From IMG/VR virus record IMGVR_UViG_3300047476_000932, positions 1 to 34,854 of that record: a DNA stretch of 34,854 nt; one strand, written 5' to 3'. Below, piece by piece: positions 22,104-31,410 of the stretch. The stretch is from a virus. The notes beneath the pieces were generated by a model. The model was not told the origin of the DNA. It worked only from the letters and a program-made list of their open reading frames with translations, and ran no database searches. Position numbers and translations under genes: made by a program. The stretch's first letter is position 1. Each line of letters opens with the position of its first letter.

Positions 22104-22440
22104 AAAATTTTATTTCTTTACAGTACTGCTCACCAAGTACCGAACGCCCTTGGTAGTCGCTGCCTTTGACCATGATGTCAGGGCTGTACTTTCTAATAAT
22201 GTTTTCAAGTTCTTGATCTGAATCAAAGTACAGAACACTGTCTACTGCCTTTAAGTTTTGCAGTGCATAGGCTCTGTCTTTTTGATTGTTGACAGGCCTC
22301 GATTGGCCTTTTAATTCTTTGACCCTGCGATCGGTGTCAATGGCTACCAATAATTGGTCGCCAAGGCTTCGTGCATAGTTTAAAAGTTCGATATGTCCTC
22401 GGTGAAGAATATCGAATGTTCCATTTACAAAAATTTTCAT
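22045..22440 (-). CDS. HldE-type (RfaE2) sugar-phosphate nucleotidyltransferase
   Basis: 131-aa cytidylyltransferase-fold enzyme. NGTFDILHRGHIELL holds the HxGH motif (H13-H16); LKGQSRPVNNQKDRAYAL, PDIMVKGSDYQGRSVLG and HSTTKAI follow in order, matching the C-terminal half of HldE (LKGxxRPVNxxxDR; DVLVKGGDY; STT). It should join a nucleotide (ADP for HldE) to a heptose 1-phosphate. In bacteria HldE is often kinase-then-transferase in one polypeptide; here the halves are separate, in reverse gene order, and overlap. The ATG overlaps the stop of the large glycosyltransferase by 4 nt. Confidence 0.9.
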   Translation of the reverse strand: MKIFVNGTFDILHRGHIELLNYARSLGDQLLVAIDTDRRVKELKGQSRPVNNQKDRAYALQNLKAVDSVLYFDSDQELENIIRKYSPDIMVKGSDYQGRSVLGEQYCKEIKFYDRTPHSTTKAIQDIIARG

Positions 22441-25400
22441 GTTCTACGGCGGAAATGATAATCACCATCTGGACCATTATTGCAAAACAGGCCAAGGCAA
22501 TCAAAACCCAATTGGTTCATGTAGTTAATAACTTCGTCCCTAAGAGGTGCACCCTTATTGTATTCAACAACTTGAAGCTCTAGTATTACATCATTTACTG
22601 ATTTAATCAACTCTGTAGCACCTTTTAATATGTCCAATTCAGCACCTTGTACATCCATCTTAAGCAGGTCGGGTGCAGAGAATCCTCTTTCTTTGACTAC
22701 GCTATCTAAACTACGACTAATCAATCTACGACGATGTCGTTCATTAAAGTACTGATCTGCCTGCGGATTAACTGCGGTGTTCTCTCTATAGTAACTGTTT
22801 CCACCCGGGTGTTCTTCATTTTGCCAGAAATCAATTTCAACTCCATCTTGACTACTAAGAACACCCATTTGATATTCGTAACCGTTTTCCCTGTATAGGA
22901 ATTCGCAACTGCTCATTGCTTCAAACAAATAAATTTTTGCACTAGGCCAAATTTGTCGTGCTTCGTTGGTCCAGTGTAGTACACACGATCCAATGTCATA
23001 TATTACTTTTGGTTGAAATCCAGATGCGGCCAACGATGCTAGATAATTAACATGGTCTCTAGGTAGTAGTCGTTGACCACCTAGTTCTCTAAGTCTTGAC
23101 TCAACAGATGCTGGTCTAATACTGGTATCGATGACAAATTCTGCCTGACCAATATGCCGGCAATGGATATCGGTGTCGGCCCAAATTTTAAATCCTGCAC
23201 CTAGTGCTTTACGACAAAAATCAACATCTTCACTGACAGTATTTCTATGATCAATTGCGCTGTGATATTTAAAGTGCGGATAAGGAATAGCTCGCATTAC
23301 TTCAGCTTTGATTAGTACACAGCCGAACCCACAACTGGCTATTTCAACTAAGCCACGACCAACAAGTTTTTCATAAGGTATGTTACTTACACCGCCGTGA
23401 CTGTTGTGCTCATAGACTTCTAAGATGTGTAGCCCGGGCTTACGCTGAATATATAAACCAGAAACCATGTCCTTATTGTGTGCCAATAACTTCTTTAGTG
23501 TGTCAGGTGGAAATGCTATATCCGAGTCTACACTAAACAAGTAATCGTAACCTTTGACTACCCAATCTGCAATTAAATTGCGAACCTGATCTATGTTATA
23601 CCCATAGAAGTATTGAAACACGGTTTCGTAGCCGTCGGGTACTTCAAGATTGTAGATACTTTTAAAAGTTTCTGGTTCAATGTTGCGAGCAGTAGGAATA
23701 GCAATTAATATTTTCTTTTTTGGTGCATTGGCCAATACAGGTTGTGTCTTTGTCTGCACTGTATTTTCTAAAGTCATTTGTGCCTTTACTTGTTGATAGA
23801 CGGGTGTTTCTTTTTCTAGTACGCCGCCGGTAAGTGATCGATCAGATGTTGTTGCGGCAAACTGAGATTGAAACATCATATTGGTAATTAGATAATTAGT
23901 TTTCTTTCGTTCTAATTGTAGATCAAAAATATAGTTATCGCCGTAGTAGATGTCTAGGCCTTTGGGTATATCTTGCCAGGATCGACGATGCATAATCATC
24001 AAGCAACCAAAACCATATGTGTGTTGACCGGTCCATGGGATTATGTCAATGGTACCTGTGGTAACCGGGGGTTGATTAAAATCTGCTGTTCCCGGGCAAA
24101 GTCCAAAAACGCCCTCAGTTGGTGTTACTAGACCTTGAAGCTTTTCAAATAATTTTAAATCAAAAACTACATCATCGTTAACTATGCATACACGATCAAA
24201 TTGACTAGAACGAACGCCAAAGTTCCAGGCAGGGTTGACAAAAATATTCTTTCCAAAGTCATAGATCTTAATCTTAGCATGTTCAGGAAAGTCTGCGGGC
24301 TTTTGACTGTGGTCATTGTCAATGACAATTATTTCGCCTACATAGTCAGACTCGCAAAGAGATTTAACAAAGTTTGTAAACTGATCTGGAACACGCCACA
24401 TTGTGGGCACTATGACTGAAAATTTCTCTACAGGCTTTTTGTTGAGGATAGATCTAGCTGTTCGATTTTGTTCGTCGCCGTTTACCTTATAGTCATTTAA
24501 AGGGCTAGCATCGTTGTAGTTATAGACAACTTCTTGCAGGCACTTAACCTTGGCAGGATCTGCAGCCTCAATTAAACTGTAAAAAGTAGATCCGTCGCCT
24601 CCGGCTCTGTACCAGTTCCCTTGTTCATCTTGGAATGCCGAATCGGGTATAGCATCAATTAGTCGTTGTTTAAATGTTCTTAGATGTGTGTAAGGCAAGA
24701 TCCAATTGAAATGATGTTGTCTATAAGCACGAGCCTGCTTAACTGATTCTGGATAAGGTTGGCTGATTAAAGGAATGTTATCAACCATACTCCAGCAACT
24801 TCCATAGGTAAACTCTGTGGTTCCGTCATAGACGCCGTTGTAGTAGGTAAAAATATCATTGCGATTAACCAGGCTGTCGTCTCCATCGAGTATCATTACA
24901 ATAGCTTCAGGATCTGGTAACTGTCTGAACACATTAACTTGGTTGGCTACTGCACCACGATTTTCAGTGTTATTGATTATGTTAAAACGATCTTGTATAT
25001 CCTCGGGTAGCCGAGCAATGGCTCCAGCAATAGCACCCAAGGTATTGTCAGTGCTGGCATCGTTAACCAAGTATACCTGATAGTTATCATAATCCTGGCA
25101 GGCAATGCTTTCAATGCAACGACCAATATAGTTTTCAGCATTGTAAAAAGTACTAACAATGGCAATTGGTTGTTCTTTACTGGGCTTGTAATGGTCAAAC
25201 TCGGCTGGATTGGTATAACGACGACCCCAGATTCTATGAACTTTCTTGTTTATTTTAGTCACACGGATATAGTCATCGCGAGATAGGTAGTGCCCAGTCT
25301 GTCGATAGAAATGTTGTTTCCATTGTATTGCTACGCTATCCCAACCTGCAATGTCTTTGATGCTGTTACAGTAATATTGTTTCTGTTGGTGCAGATAAGT

Positions 25401-26495
25401 GTCCGTATAAGCTCTGACTGCCATTGCGGCAAACTTTTGTACTTGTTCTGCGCGATTTATGTCCGGAAACAGACCATTGGGCTCAACTGGATAGTCAATT
25501 TGATAGCAGGCCTGATCAAGTGCAATTTCTTCTAGGGCACCAAATCTGCAGGTAATGCTAGGTGTGTTATATAGCAGACTCTCCAGTGTGCTTATTCCGT
25601 AAGTTTCAGGAAATGCACAAGGATAGATCATGTAGCTGGCTTCTGTGAGAATATTTGCTATCTCTCGCTGTGGAATAACACCAGTGAACTCAATGCCCAT
25701 TGTGGCATACTTTGGATCAGCAACCATTCGGCGCCAGTCTTGTTCTTGCTGGTCAGGACCCGAACTGGCGCTAAAACGATAATAGCCACCAATGACTTTT
25801 AATCGAGCAGTGGGAATTTCTCTTTTAACAATGGGCCAAATGTCATTGACCAATGGTACCATGCCTTTGGTTACACTTGCATTATAGACAAACAGGTTTC
25901 GATCTTTGGCTGCTATGTCGATTTCGGATCGATAACTTTTTGCACCGTTGCGAGTAATAAAGAACTTTCTCTTTAGCACTTCAAACATTCTGCGGCGTCC
26001 GTGATTACATGTACCCACATAACTCAAATGGAAATCGCTGAGTGTAAAGATATCTGTGATCCTGTTGCTGGTTGCCAGTTCTTCGATTAGGTTATCACCG
26101 AGACAAAATGTGTCATGCATCCATAGTACACGCATCTTGGCTCTCTCAACTACATTTTGATAAATGTTGTAATTTTGCAGGACCATGGCACGACCATCAC
26201 CTAATAGGTGGTAGTTAGCTGGGTCTACAAATGGAATAACTGTTCGACTGCTAATAACTATGTCGAATTCGATTGGGGCTGCCAGGTCAGCTAAGGGTCT
26301 GTAATTAACTCCGTTATACATGCCTGGTCGAGCATGATCAATGTCGCAGTTGTTAAAAACGGTTACAGAGAATCCAATTTGTGCAAGTTCTTCGGCAATA
26401 AAAGTTACTGCACTTTCCGAGCCGCCTAGTCCTTGACTGTATACTGTGGTGCCATCGTAGGGCAAACCAATTATATCTATAATAGCGATTTTCAT
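22437..26495 (-). CDS. Five-domain fusion: GT-B + three GT-A-like glycosyltransferases + FkbM methyltransferase, 1352 aa
   Basis: Residues 1-400: GT4-like GT-B glycosyltransferase, GLGGSESAV at 22-30, donor-site PETYGISTLES at 296-306 (Ex7E). Residues 442-680: GT2-like GT-A domain, VSTFYNAENYIGRCIESI, VNDASTDNT, metal motif DGDD at 537-540. Residues 690-890: second GT2-like domain, FSVIVPTMWRVPDQF, IDNDHS, VNDD at 772-775. Residues 927-1120: third GT-A-like domain, ILIAIPTARNIEPETFKSI, FSVDSDIAFPPDTL with DSD at 990-992. Residues 1150-1350: FkbM-type SAM methyltransferase, VIYDIGSCVLHW, FEA, LLKMDVQGAELDILKG at 1277-1292. No signal peptide or membrane helix, so it should be cytoplasmic. It heads a five-gene operon with nucleotide-sugar enzymes and starts from a perfect sigma70 promoter with almost no leader. 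It probably builds and O-methyl-caps a glycan on a host surface polymer or on virion proteins. Confidence 0.93.
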   Translation of the reverse strand: MKIAIIDIIGLPYDGTTVYSQGLGGSESAVTFIAEELAQIGFSVTVFNNCDIDHARPGMYNGVNYRPLADLAAPIEFDIVISSRTVIPFVDPANYHLLGDGRAMVLQNYNIYQNVVERAKMRVLWMHDTFCLGDNLIEELATSNRITDIFTLSDFHLSYVGTCNHGRRRMFEVLKRKFFITRNGAKSYRSEIDIAAKDRNLFVYNASVTKGMVPLVNDIWPIVKREIPTARLKVIGGYYRFSASSGPDQQEQDWRRMVADPKYATMGIEFTGVIPQREIANILTEASYMIYPCAFPETYGISTLESLLYNTPSITCRFGALEEIALDQACYQIDYPVEPNGLFPDINRAEQVQKFAAMAVRAYTDTYLHQQKQYYCNSIKDIAGWDSVAIQWKQHFYRQTGHYLSRDDYIRVTKINKKVHRIWGRRYTNPAEFDHYKPSKEQPIAIVSTFYNAENYIGRCIESIACQDYDNYQVYLVNDASTDNTLGAIAGAIARLPEDIQDRFNIINNTENRGAVANQVNVFRQLPDPEAIVMILDGDDSLVNRNDIFTYYNGVYDGTTEFTYGSCWSMVDNIPLISQPYPESVKQARAYRQHHFNWILPYTHLRTFKQRLIDAIPDSAFQDEQGNWYRAGGDGSTFYSLIEAADPAKVKCLQEVVYNYNDASPLNDYKVNGDEQNRTARSILNKKPVEKFSVIVPTMWRVPDQFTNFVKSLCESDYVGEIIVIDNDHSQKPADFPEHAKIKIYDFGKNIFVNPAWNFGVRSSQFDRVCIVNDDVVFDLKLFEKLQGLVTPTEGVFGLCPGTADFNQPPVTTGTIDIIPWTGQHTYGFGCLMIMHRRSWQDIPKGLDIYYGDNYIFDLQLERKKTNYLITNMMFQSQFAATTSDRSLTGGVLEKETPVYQQVKAQMTLENTVQTKTQPVLANAPKKKILIAIPTARNIEPETFKSIYNLEVPDGYETVFQYFYGYNIDQVRNLIADWVVKGYDYLFSVDSDIAFPPDTLKKLLAHNKDMVSGLYIQRKPGLHILEVYEHNSHGGVSNIPYEKLVGRGLVEIASCGFGCVLIKAEVMRAIPYPHFKYHSAIDHRNTVSEDVDFCRKALGAGFKIWADTDIHCRHIGQAEFVIDTSIRPASVESRLRELGGQRLLPRDHVNYLASLAASGFQPKVIYDIGSCVLHWTNEARQIWPSAKIYLFEAMSSCEFLYRENGYEYQMGVLSSQDGVEIDFWQNEEHPGGNSYYRENTAVNPQADQYFNERHRRRLISRSLDSVVKERGFSAPDLLKMDVQGAELDILKGATELIKSVNDVILELQVVEYNKGAPLRDEVINYMNQLGFDCLGLFCNNGPDGDYHFRRRT

Positions 26496-26512
26496 ACGCT
26501 ATTATATAGCGT
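26496..26512. repeat. Palindrome containing the -10 box of the sugar operon
   Basis: ACGCTAT-TAT-ATAGCGT, perfect 7-bp arms, ending right at the ATG. It covers the TATAAT element. No T-run follows on either strand, so an operator is more likely than a terminator. Confidence 0.6.
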
Positions 26513-26529
26513 GTATTTTAGTTTGTCAA
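26501..26529 (-). promoter_or_regulatory. Perfect consensus sigma70 promoter of the sugar operon (leaderless)
   Basis: Minus strand TTGACA (26529-26524), exactly 17 bp, TATAAT (26506-26501), then AGCGT and ATG (26495). All twelve hexamer bases match. Initiation 6-7 nt past the -10 box coincides with the A of the start codon. There is no Shine-Dalgarno. Confidence 0.88.
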
Positions 26530-26531
26530 AA

Positions 26532-29500
26532 TTATTTTGTTTTAACTGATTCTGATAGTGGGGTGAAGTTTTCAGTGTATCGTGCATGACCTCTTGTAAG
26601 CCTAATATCACTTATGTAACCGGTAAACGGTAAACTTGCATCAAACTGCCTTGCGCCAATTCTAAGAGAAACTTGTTCGTTTGCACTTGTAATTGTAACA
26701 CCGGTTGAACTTGTAGATAACGATCCGTTAACATAAATTCGTGTTGTCGTACCGTCGTGCGTAACAGCCACATGAGTCCAAGTATTTGCATTGGCCGTTG
26801 CAGTACCGGCAGTCATATTTGTACTGTCTGTTCTGTAACAGACAACATTACCGGTGCTTAGATAAAGCAAATATCCAAATGTGCCAGAACCGTTTTTATT
26901 AAAAATTCTGCGTTCGGTTCCAGATGTAGTTGGATATAACCACATTTCGATAGTGTAGGATATACCAGATAACTGGTTTAATACACTGTTTGCTATATCC
27001 AAATAATCGCCGGCGCCATCAAAATAAATGCTAGATCCTCCGGCAAATTTAACTACCGAAGTTGAACATTTAACATCAGCAACTGTTTCAATATTCACCT
27101 GCATCGACGAATCGTAAATAGAAGAGCCAGAACCGTTGACTGCTAATACTGTATTTTTTGCCACCGACGAAATATCTAACGGTGCAACTGGAGGAACAAA
27201 ATTACTGGTATAAATTGCAAGTCCTTTAACCACCCTGACATCAGAAATAAACCCAGTGAATATGTTACTGCCAGTATTTGATGCTCCAATGCTAGGCGAC
27301 GAAGCAGACTGACCCAGTGTTGACGAGTTTGTCAATGTTGTAGCTGTGGCAACACCGTTGACATATAATTTAATAGAGCTACCGCTACGAACACAGGCAA
27401 CATGTGTCCAAGAATTGTTTACTGGTGCCGGAGTTGTTCCTATATCAGTACCAGAGCCTGCATTTAAACTAACTTGCCATCTAGTAGTGAACCACCGAAC
27501 ATCAAATTCAGTGGTACCAGACTTTACACCAAACAATACCTGCGGTGATCCTCCGCCGGTGTTTGTAAAATACATCCACCCTTCAATTGTAAAATCTCCT
27601 GGAAACAAATAAATTGGTGCCGACGAAACTGTTAGATAATCCCCTGTGCCATCAAAGTACATGCTGCCAGCATATGTTGCAGGAGTATAGGATTGCCTAG
27701 AATATGAAGCGGTAAACGGTGCAAAAGTAGTTGGTTGACTATTTCCATTGGCAGTCACAGTAAAAACATTAGTCGAGTTATCAACAAAAGTGTTATTTTG
27801 ACAAGTTAGTAGACTGGTATCAGTTATAGCAGTTAGTGGTGCAGTAGGTGTTGTAAATGCTGTAGTATAAAGAGCTGTGCCTTTAATTATTCTTACATTA
27901 GAAATATAACCAGTGAAATCTCTAAAAATTGTATCACCAACTGCTGAGTAATTTAAAGCACCAATGTAATTTAATGTACCGTTATAAACTGCACCGGAAG
28001 TATAAGTAGATCCAATTTGTGTTCCATTAAGAAATACTCTAATTGACGATCCTGATTTTGATACTGCAACATGGTACCAGGTGTTAACTACTAGAGTAGG
28101 ACCAATGGCACCTGTGTTAATTCCCCAACTTAGGCTAGTGTTTGCTTGATGGAATGTTATTCCATTGTTTTCTATACCCAATCTTACAGCAGCATAAGCG
28201 TCAGTATTACCATTTAACCATATTAATGTTTGTGAGGCACTGACACTGCTAGTAGCATAGAACCAACATTCTGCTGTGTAATCCGCAGTTAGTGTTAGTG
28301 CGGTAGTATTAGTTATACTTAGATAATCATCTACACCGTCGAAGTATGCACTGTAGTATGGTGCAGGTAATACAGTTCCTGCAAATGGGCTAAACTTTTG
28401 CACTCTTACATCGCCGTTCCTAGTAAGAGTGAAGTTATTCGAGGAATCGTCAATAAAATAAGGGTCAGTACAAGTCAATAAACTTGTATTTGCAATTGGT
28501 TGTAAAGGTGTACCACTTGGGGTAAAGTTGGCGGTGTAGAGTGCGGTGCCTTTTATTATTCGTAGATTAGAAATATAACCTGAAAAATAATTTTCAAATC
28601 CTGTGTATAAAAACCCACCAATAACGGTCAACCGAGAAGTAACTGTTTTTGTAATAGTCACCGGTGTTCCCGAAACACCATTGACAAACACACGCACAGT
28701 TCCTGAATTTCTTGAAACCGCAATATGATTCCAAGTATTAGCGGTGAGTGTTGGGCCATATGCATAAGCCTGACTCGAATCATCTCTAACTTGATAAGTT
28801 GCCTGAGCGTTAGTGGCATCGAGCACAAAATAATTATTATTAGTGCCGCCGTCTTGATTACTTACAACAGGTTTACCTGCACTTACTGTTTTATAAAACC
28901 AAGCCTCAATGGTAAAATCACCAGTGCCAAAATTAGAAACTGTGTTGGGTGCAGTTAAATAATCACCTGTGCCATCAAAGTAATTACTCCAACCTGCACC
29001 ATAAGGACTAAATGTACCTTGTGTCGGGTTACCAAGCCTGTTGATCACTGAGCTATTAGGACCAGCATCAATGAATACTGAATTATTTGCTGGTCTGTTA
29101 TATTGACAAATTAATAGATTTGTATTTGCAACTGCGGCTAACGGTGCAGAGGGAACAGTAATAGTTGTTTGTGTTGGATCATATACTGTGCTACCAACTA
29201 CTAATCTAACATCGCTCATGTAGCCAGAGAAATTTGTTAATTCTATACTTGCACCAATTCTACTAGATGTAGAATAACTAGTTGATATTGCAACTGCCCC
29301 AGTAGATGACCTAACACCATTTAAAAATACTGTTGTTTGATTTGAGGCTCCTCTACAAACAACCAAATGATACCATTGTCTAACAGTCATTGTCGGAACT
29401 ACAAATCCTGTTGCACTATTATTATAGGCATCGACATTTATCTGAGTTGCGCTATTTAAACGGATATTGAGCCCTGAGCCTGCTGTTGTTCCTAGCATAC

Positions 29501-31019
29501 CAATAATACCAAATGTACCAGTATTATAAAACCAACACTCAAATGTATATTGATTTGACCCGATGCTTACACCCGACCATGTTAATTCGTCACCAGTACC
29601 ATCAAAATAGGTACTACCATATGAGGCATAACTGGTATTGGGTGCAAATGGCTCAAATGCACTCACTGACACATCACCGGTTCGTGTAATTGTAAAGTTG
29701 TTTGATGAACTATCAATAAGTCTATTATCCCGACAAGTTAGTAAACTAGTTCCAGATATTACTGCAAGAGGAGCAGTGGGTAGAGTAAATGCCGAAGTGT
29801 AAACTGTATTATTTTTTACATAGCGAACATTAGAAATATATCCTGTTACTAAATATTGTCCCGCTAGATCGCCGCCGCCATGAGCGATAGCAATACCAGT
29901 TGCAGATCCATTTAGAGTTTTTCCAGTTGTTGTTGCTCTACTGACTCCATTTACATAAAATGTTCCAGACCCATCTGACCCCATAACCATTGCAACATGA
30001 TTCCAAGTGCCTATTACAATAGCAACACCCACATCAACTGCGGTTGCATCACCCCAAGAAATTCTCCAATTTCCGCCACTGGTTGATCCAATAAACCAGT
30101 ATGGATTGTAATTGTTGGCCCCTGTTGTACTAGCAACTATAAATGAAAAATTTGTAATAGAAGTATAATATACCCATGCTTCTATAGTAAATCCGTTAGT
30201 GCTAGCTATAAATTCATTGCTGTTAGATGTTGTTAGGTAATCACCAGTACCATCAAAGAAATTACTATAGTATCCAGGGGTATAAGGATTAAAGTTATTT
30301 GGTCGGGTGTCGCCAGTTACTGTAACAAGAAAATTATTTGTACTAGAATCTTTGATAAAGGTATTACCAGTATTGCCAGCACTAATTAATGTAGTAACAT
30401 AACTAAAATAAGGATCGCCAACTGAAATTGTAATACTAAACGATCTAGGACTATCCTGTAATTCAGCATCTGTAGCAAGAATGGTAAAGTTATAAACTGT
30501 TTCCGACGAAAGCCCTGTGACTGTACCACTAATTAATCCCACATTGGATAATGTTAAACCCACAGGCAAACTGCTACCGGCCTGTAAAGAATAGGTACTT
30601 GCACCTGTGGCATTGAGTTGCAAACTAATAACTGCGTCAGCATCACCAGTAAGACTGCTACTGGTTACCCAAGTTGGAGTTGTACTAAATGTTACTGCAT
30701 TAACTCGAATAGCAGTATCACCATTGGGATTTACCAAGTATAGTATATAGGTGCCGGCTGCTGTTGCCGGTAATTGTGCTCGGACTTCAGAGCTACTAAC
30801 AAAAGTAACACTAGTAGCGGCAGTTGATTCAATTAAGACTTGGCAACCGGTGACAAAGTTTGCACCAATGATTTTAATATAGCCGCCGGCTATGTCTACA
30901 GCAGTATCGTCAAGTACAGTATAACCACTGTCTGTTACTTGTACACCAGTGATGCGGGGACCCGCCATAATGGCCAACGCTGAATCTTGAATGTTATTGG
31001 TTGTTACTTTTAATACCAT
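26532..31019 (-). CDS. Large adhesin/tail fibre with six LamG-like repeats, 1495 aa
   Basis: Residues 1-112: IPT/TIG-like immunoglobulin domain (GPRITGVQVTDSGYTVLDDT; GGYIKIIGANF; VTFVSSSEVRAQLPATAAGTY). Residues about 115-200: putative Ig/cadherin-like domain (LPVGLTLSNVGLISGTVTGL). Residues about 250-1495: six tandem concanavalin/LamG-like units of roughly 205 aa, each starting with a YFDGTGDYLT-type strand, followed by FTIEAWFY, WYHVAV, VFLNG, GYISNVRIVKGTALYT, and separated by DSSSNNFTITRTGD-type linkers. LamG folds commonly bind glycans, so this is a likely receptor-binding fibre. No transmembrane helix. It lies 4 nt after the stop of the 113-aa IPT mini-protein and directly upstream of the glycosyltransferase operon. 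Confidence 0.9.
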   Translation of the reverse strand: MVLKVTTNNIQDSALAIMAGPRITGVQVTDSGYTVLDDTAVDIAGGYIKIIGANFVTGCQVLIESTAATSVTFVSSSEVRAQLPATAAGTYILYLVNPNGDTAIRVNAVTFSTTPTWVTSSSLTGDADAVISLQLNATGASTYSLQAGSSLPVGLTLSNVGLISGTVTGLSSETVYNFTILATDAELQDSPRSFSITISVGDPYFSYVTTLISAGNTGNTFIKDSSTNNFLVTVTGDTRPNNFNPYTPGYYSNFFDGTGDYLTTSNSNEFIASTNGFTIEAWVYYTSITNFSFIVASTTGANNYNPYWFIGSTSGGNWRISWGDATAVDVGVAIVIGTWNHVAMVMGSDGSGTFYVNGVSRATTTGKTLNGSATGIAIAHGGGDLAGQYLVTGYISNVRYVKNNTVYTSAFTLPTAPLAVISGTSLLTCRDNRLIDSSSNNFTITRTGDVSVSAFEPFAPNTSYASYGSTYFDGTGDELTWSGVSIGSNQYTFECWFYNTGTFGIIGMLGTTAGSGLNIRLNSATQINVDAYNNSATGFVVPTMTVRQWYHLVVCRGASNQTTVFLNGVRSSTGAVAISTSYSTSSRIGASIELTNFSGYMSDVRLVVGSTVYDPTQTTITVPSAPLAAVANTNLLICQYNRPANNSVFIDAGPNSSVINRLGNPTQGTFSPYGAGWSNYFDGTGDYLTAPNTVSNFGTGDFTIEAWFYKTVSAGKPVVSNQDGGTNNNYFVLDATNAQATYQVRDDSSQAYAYGPTLTANTWNHIAVSRNSGTVRVFVNGVSGTPVTITKTVTSRLTVIGGFLYTGFENYFSGYISNLRIIKGTALYTANFTPSGTPLQPIANTSLLTCTDPYFIDDSSNNFTLTRNGDVRVQKFSPFAGTVLPAPYYSAYFDGVDDYLSITNTTALTLTADYTAECWFYATSSVSASQTLIWLNGNTDAYAAVRLGIENNGITFHQANTSLSWGINTGAIGPTLVVNTWYHVAVSKSGSSIRVFLNGTQIGSTYTSGAVYNGTLNYIGALNYSAVGDTIFRDFTGYISNVRIIKGTALYTTAFTTPTAPLTAITDTSLLTCQNNTFVDNSTNVFTVTANGNSQPTTFAPFTASYSRQSYTPATYAGSMYFDGTGDYLTVSSAPIYLFPGDFTIEGWMYFTNTGGGSPQVLFGVKSGTTEFDVRWFTTRWQVSLNAGSGTDIGTTPAPVNNSWTHVACVRSGSSIKLYVNGVATATTLTNSSTLGQSASSPSIGASNTGSNIFTGFISDVRVVKGLAIYTSNFVPPVAPLDISSVAKNTVLAVNGSGSSIYDSSMQVNIETVADVKCSTSVVKFAGGSSIYFDGAGDYLDIANSVLNQLSGISYTIEMWLYPTTSGTERRIFNKNGSGTFGYLLYLSTGNVVCYRTDSTNMTAGTATANANTWTHVAVTHDGTTTRIYVNGSLSTSSTGVTITSANEQVSLRIGARQFDASLPFTGYISDIRLTRGHARYTENFTPLSESVKTK

Positions 31020-31023
31020 GACT

Positions 31024-31365
31024 TTAACTGAATGAAACTCCGTTTACTCGAAGACCAAAAGCACCATCGCTGTTGACCACAAATACTCTATAACTACCCG
31101 CAGATTTTGCTGGAACTTGCACATTTAATTGTGTTGAGCTAACAAAAGCTATAGCTGTTGCCGGAGTACGATCTATTAGTACTTGACTGTTAGCCGCAAA
31201 ATTGATACCATTTATTCTAACATAACCACCACCAACACCGACATTTGCATTTCCTGTAACTGTATAACTGCCATCGGTTACCTGTACATTAGCAATAACC
31301 GGAGTAGTTATAATCGCAGTTAGTGCCGTTGCGGTAAAACTGTTTAGAACTAATTGGTGTGCCAT
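31024..31365 (-). CDS. IPT/TIG-domain mini-protein, 113 aa
   Basis: Consists of an N-terminal strand (MAHQLVLNSFTATALTAIIT) and one Ig-like IPT domain: VIANVQVTDGSYTVTGNANV, GGGYVRINGINFAANSQVLI, AIAFVSSTQLNVQVPAKSAGSYRVFVVNSDG. It is clearly paralogous to residues 20-112 of the 1495-aa neighbour (ITGVQVTDSGYTVLD; GGYIKIIGANF; VTFVSSSEVRAQLPATAAGTYILYLVNPNG). Probably an attachment or fibre-linking domain encoded separately. Late-type AATAAATA lies upstream at 31389-31396. Confidence 0.85.
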   Translation of the reverse strand: MAHQLVLNSFTATALTAIITTPVIANVQVTDGSYTVTGNANVGVGGGYVRINGINFAANSQVLIDRTPATAIAFVSSTQLNVQVPAKSAGSYRVFVVNSDGAFGLRVNGVSFS

Positions 31366-31388
31366 TGAATACTCTGCGATTTATTTTA

Positions 31389-31396
31389 TATTTATT
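31389..31396 (-). promoter_or_regulatory. Late-type promoter before the IPT/LamG fibre genes (AATAAATA)
   Basis: Minus-strand AATAAATA in an A/T-rich gap, 23 nt upstream of the ATG at 31365. Same variant as before gp18. Confidence 0.45.
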
Positions 31397-31410
31397 TTAA
31401 CAACTTACTC

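Noticed and set aside
26496-26512. Palindrome considered as terminator of the LamG fibre gene
   Set aside because: No T-run follows on either strand, the stem is only 7 bp and it contains a perfect -10 box.
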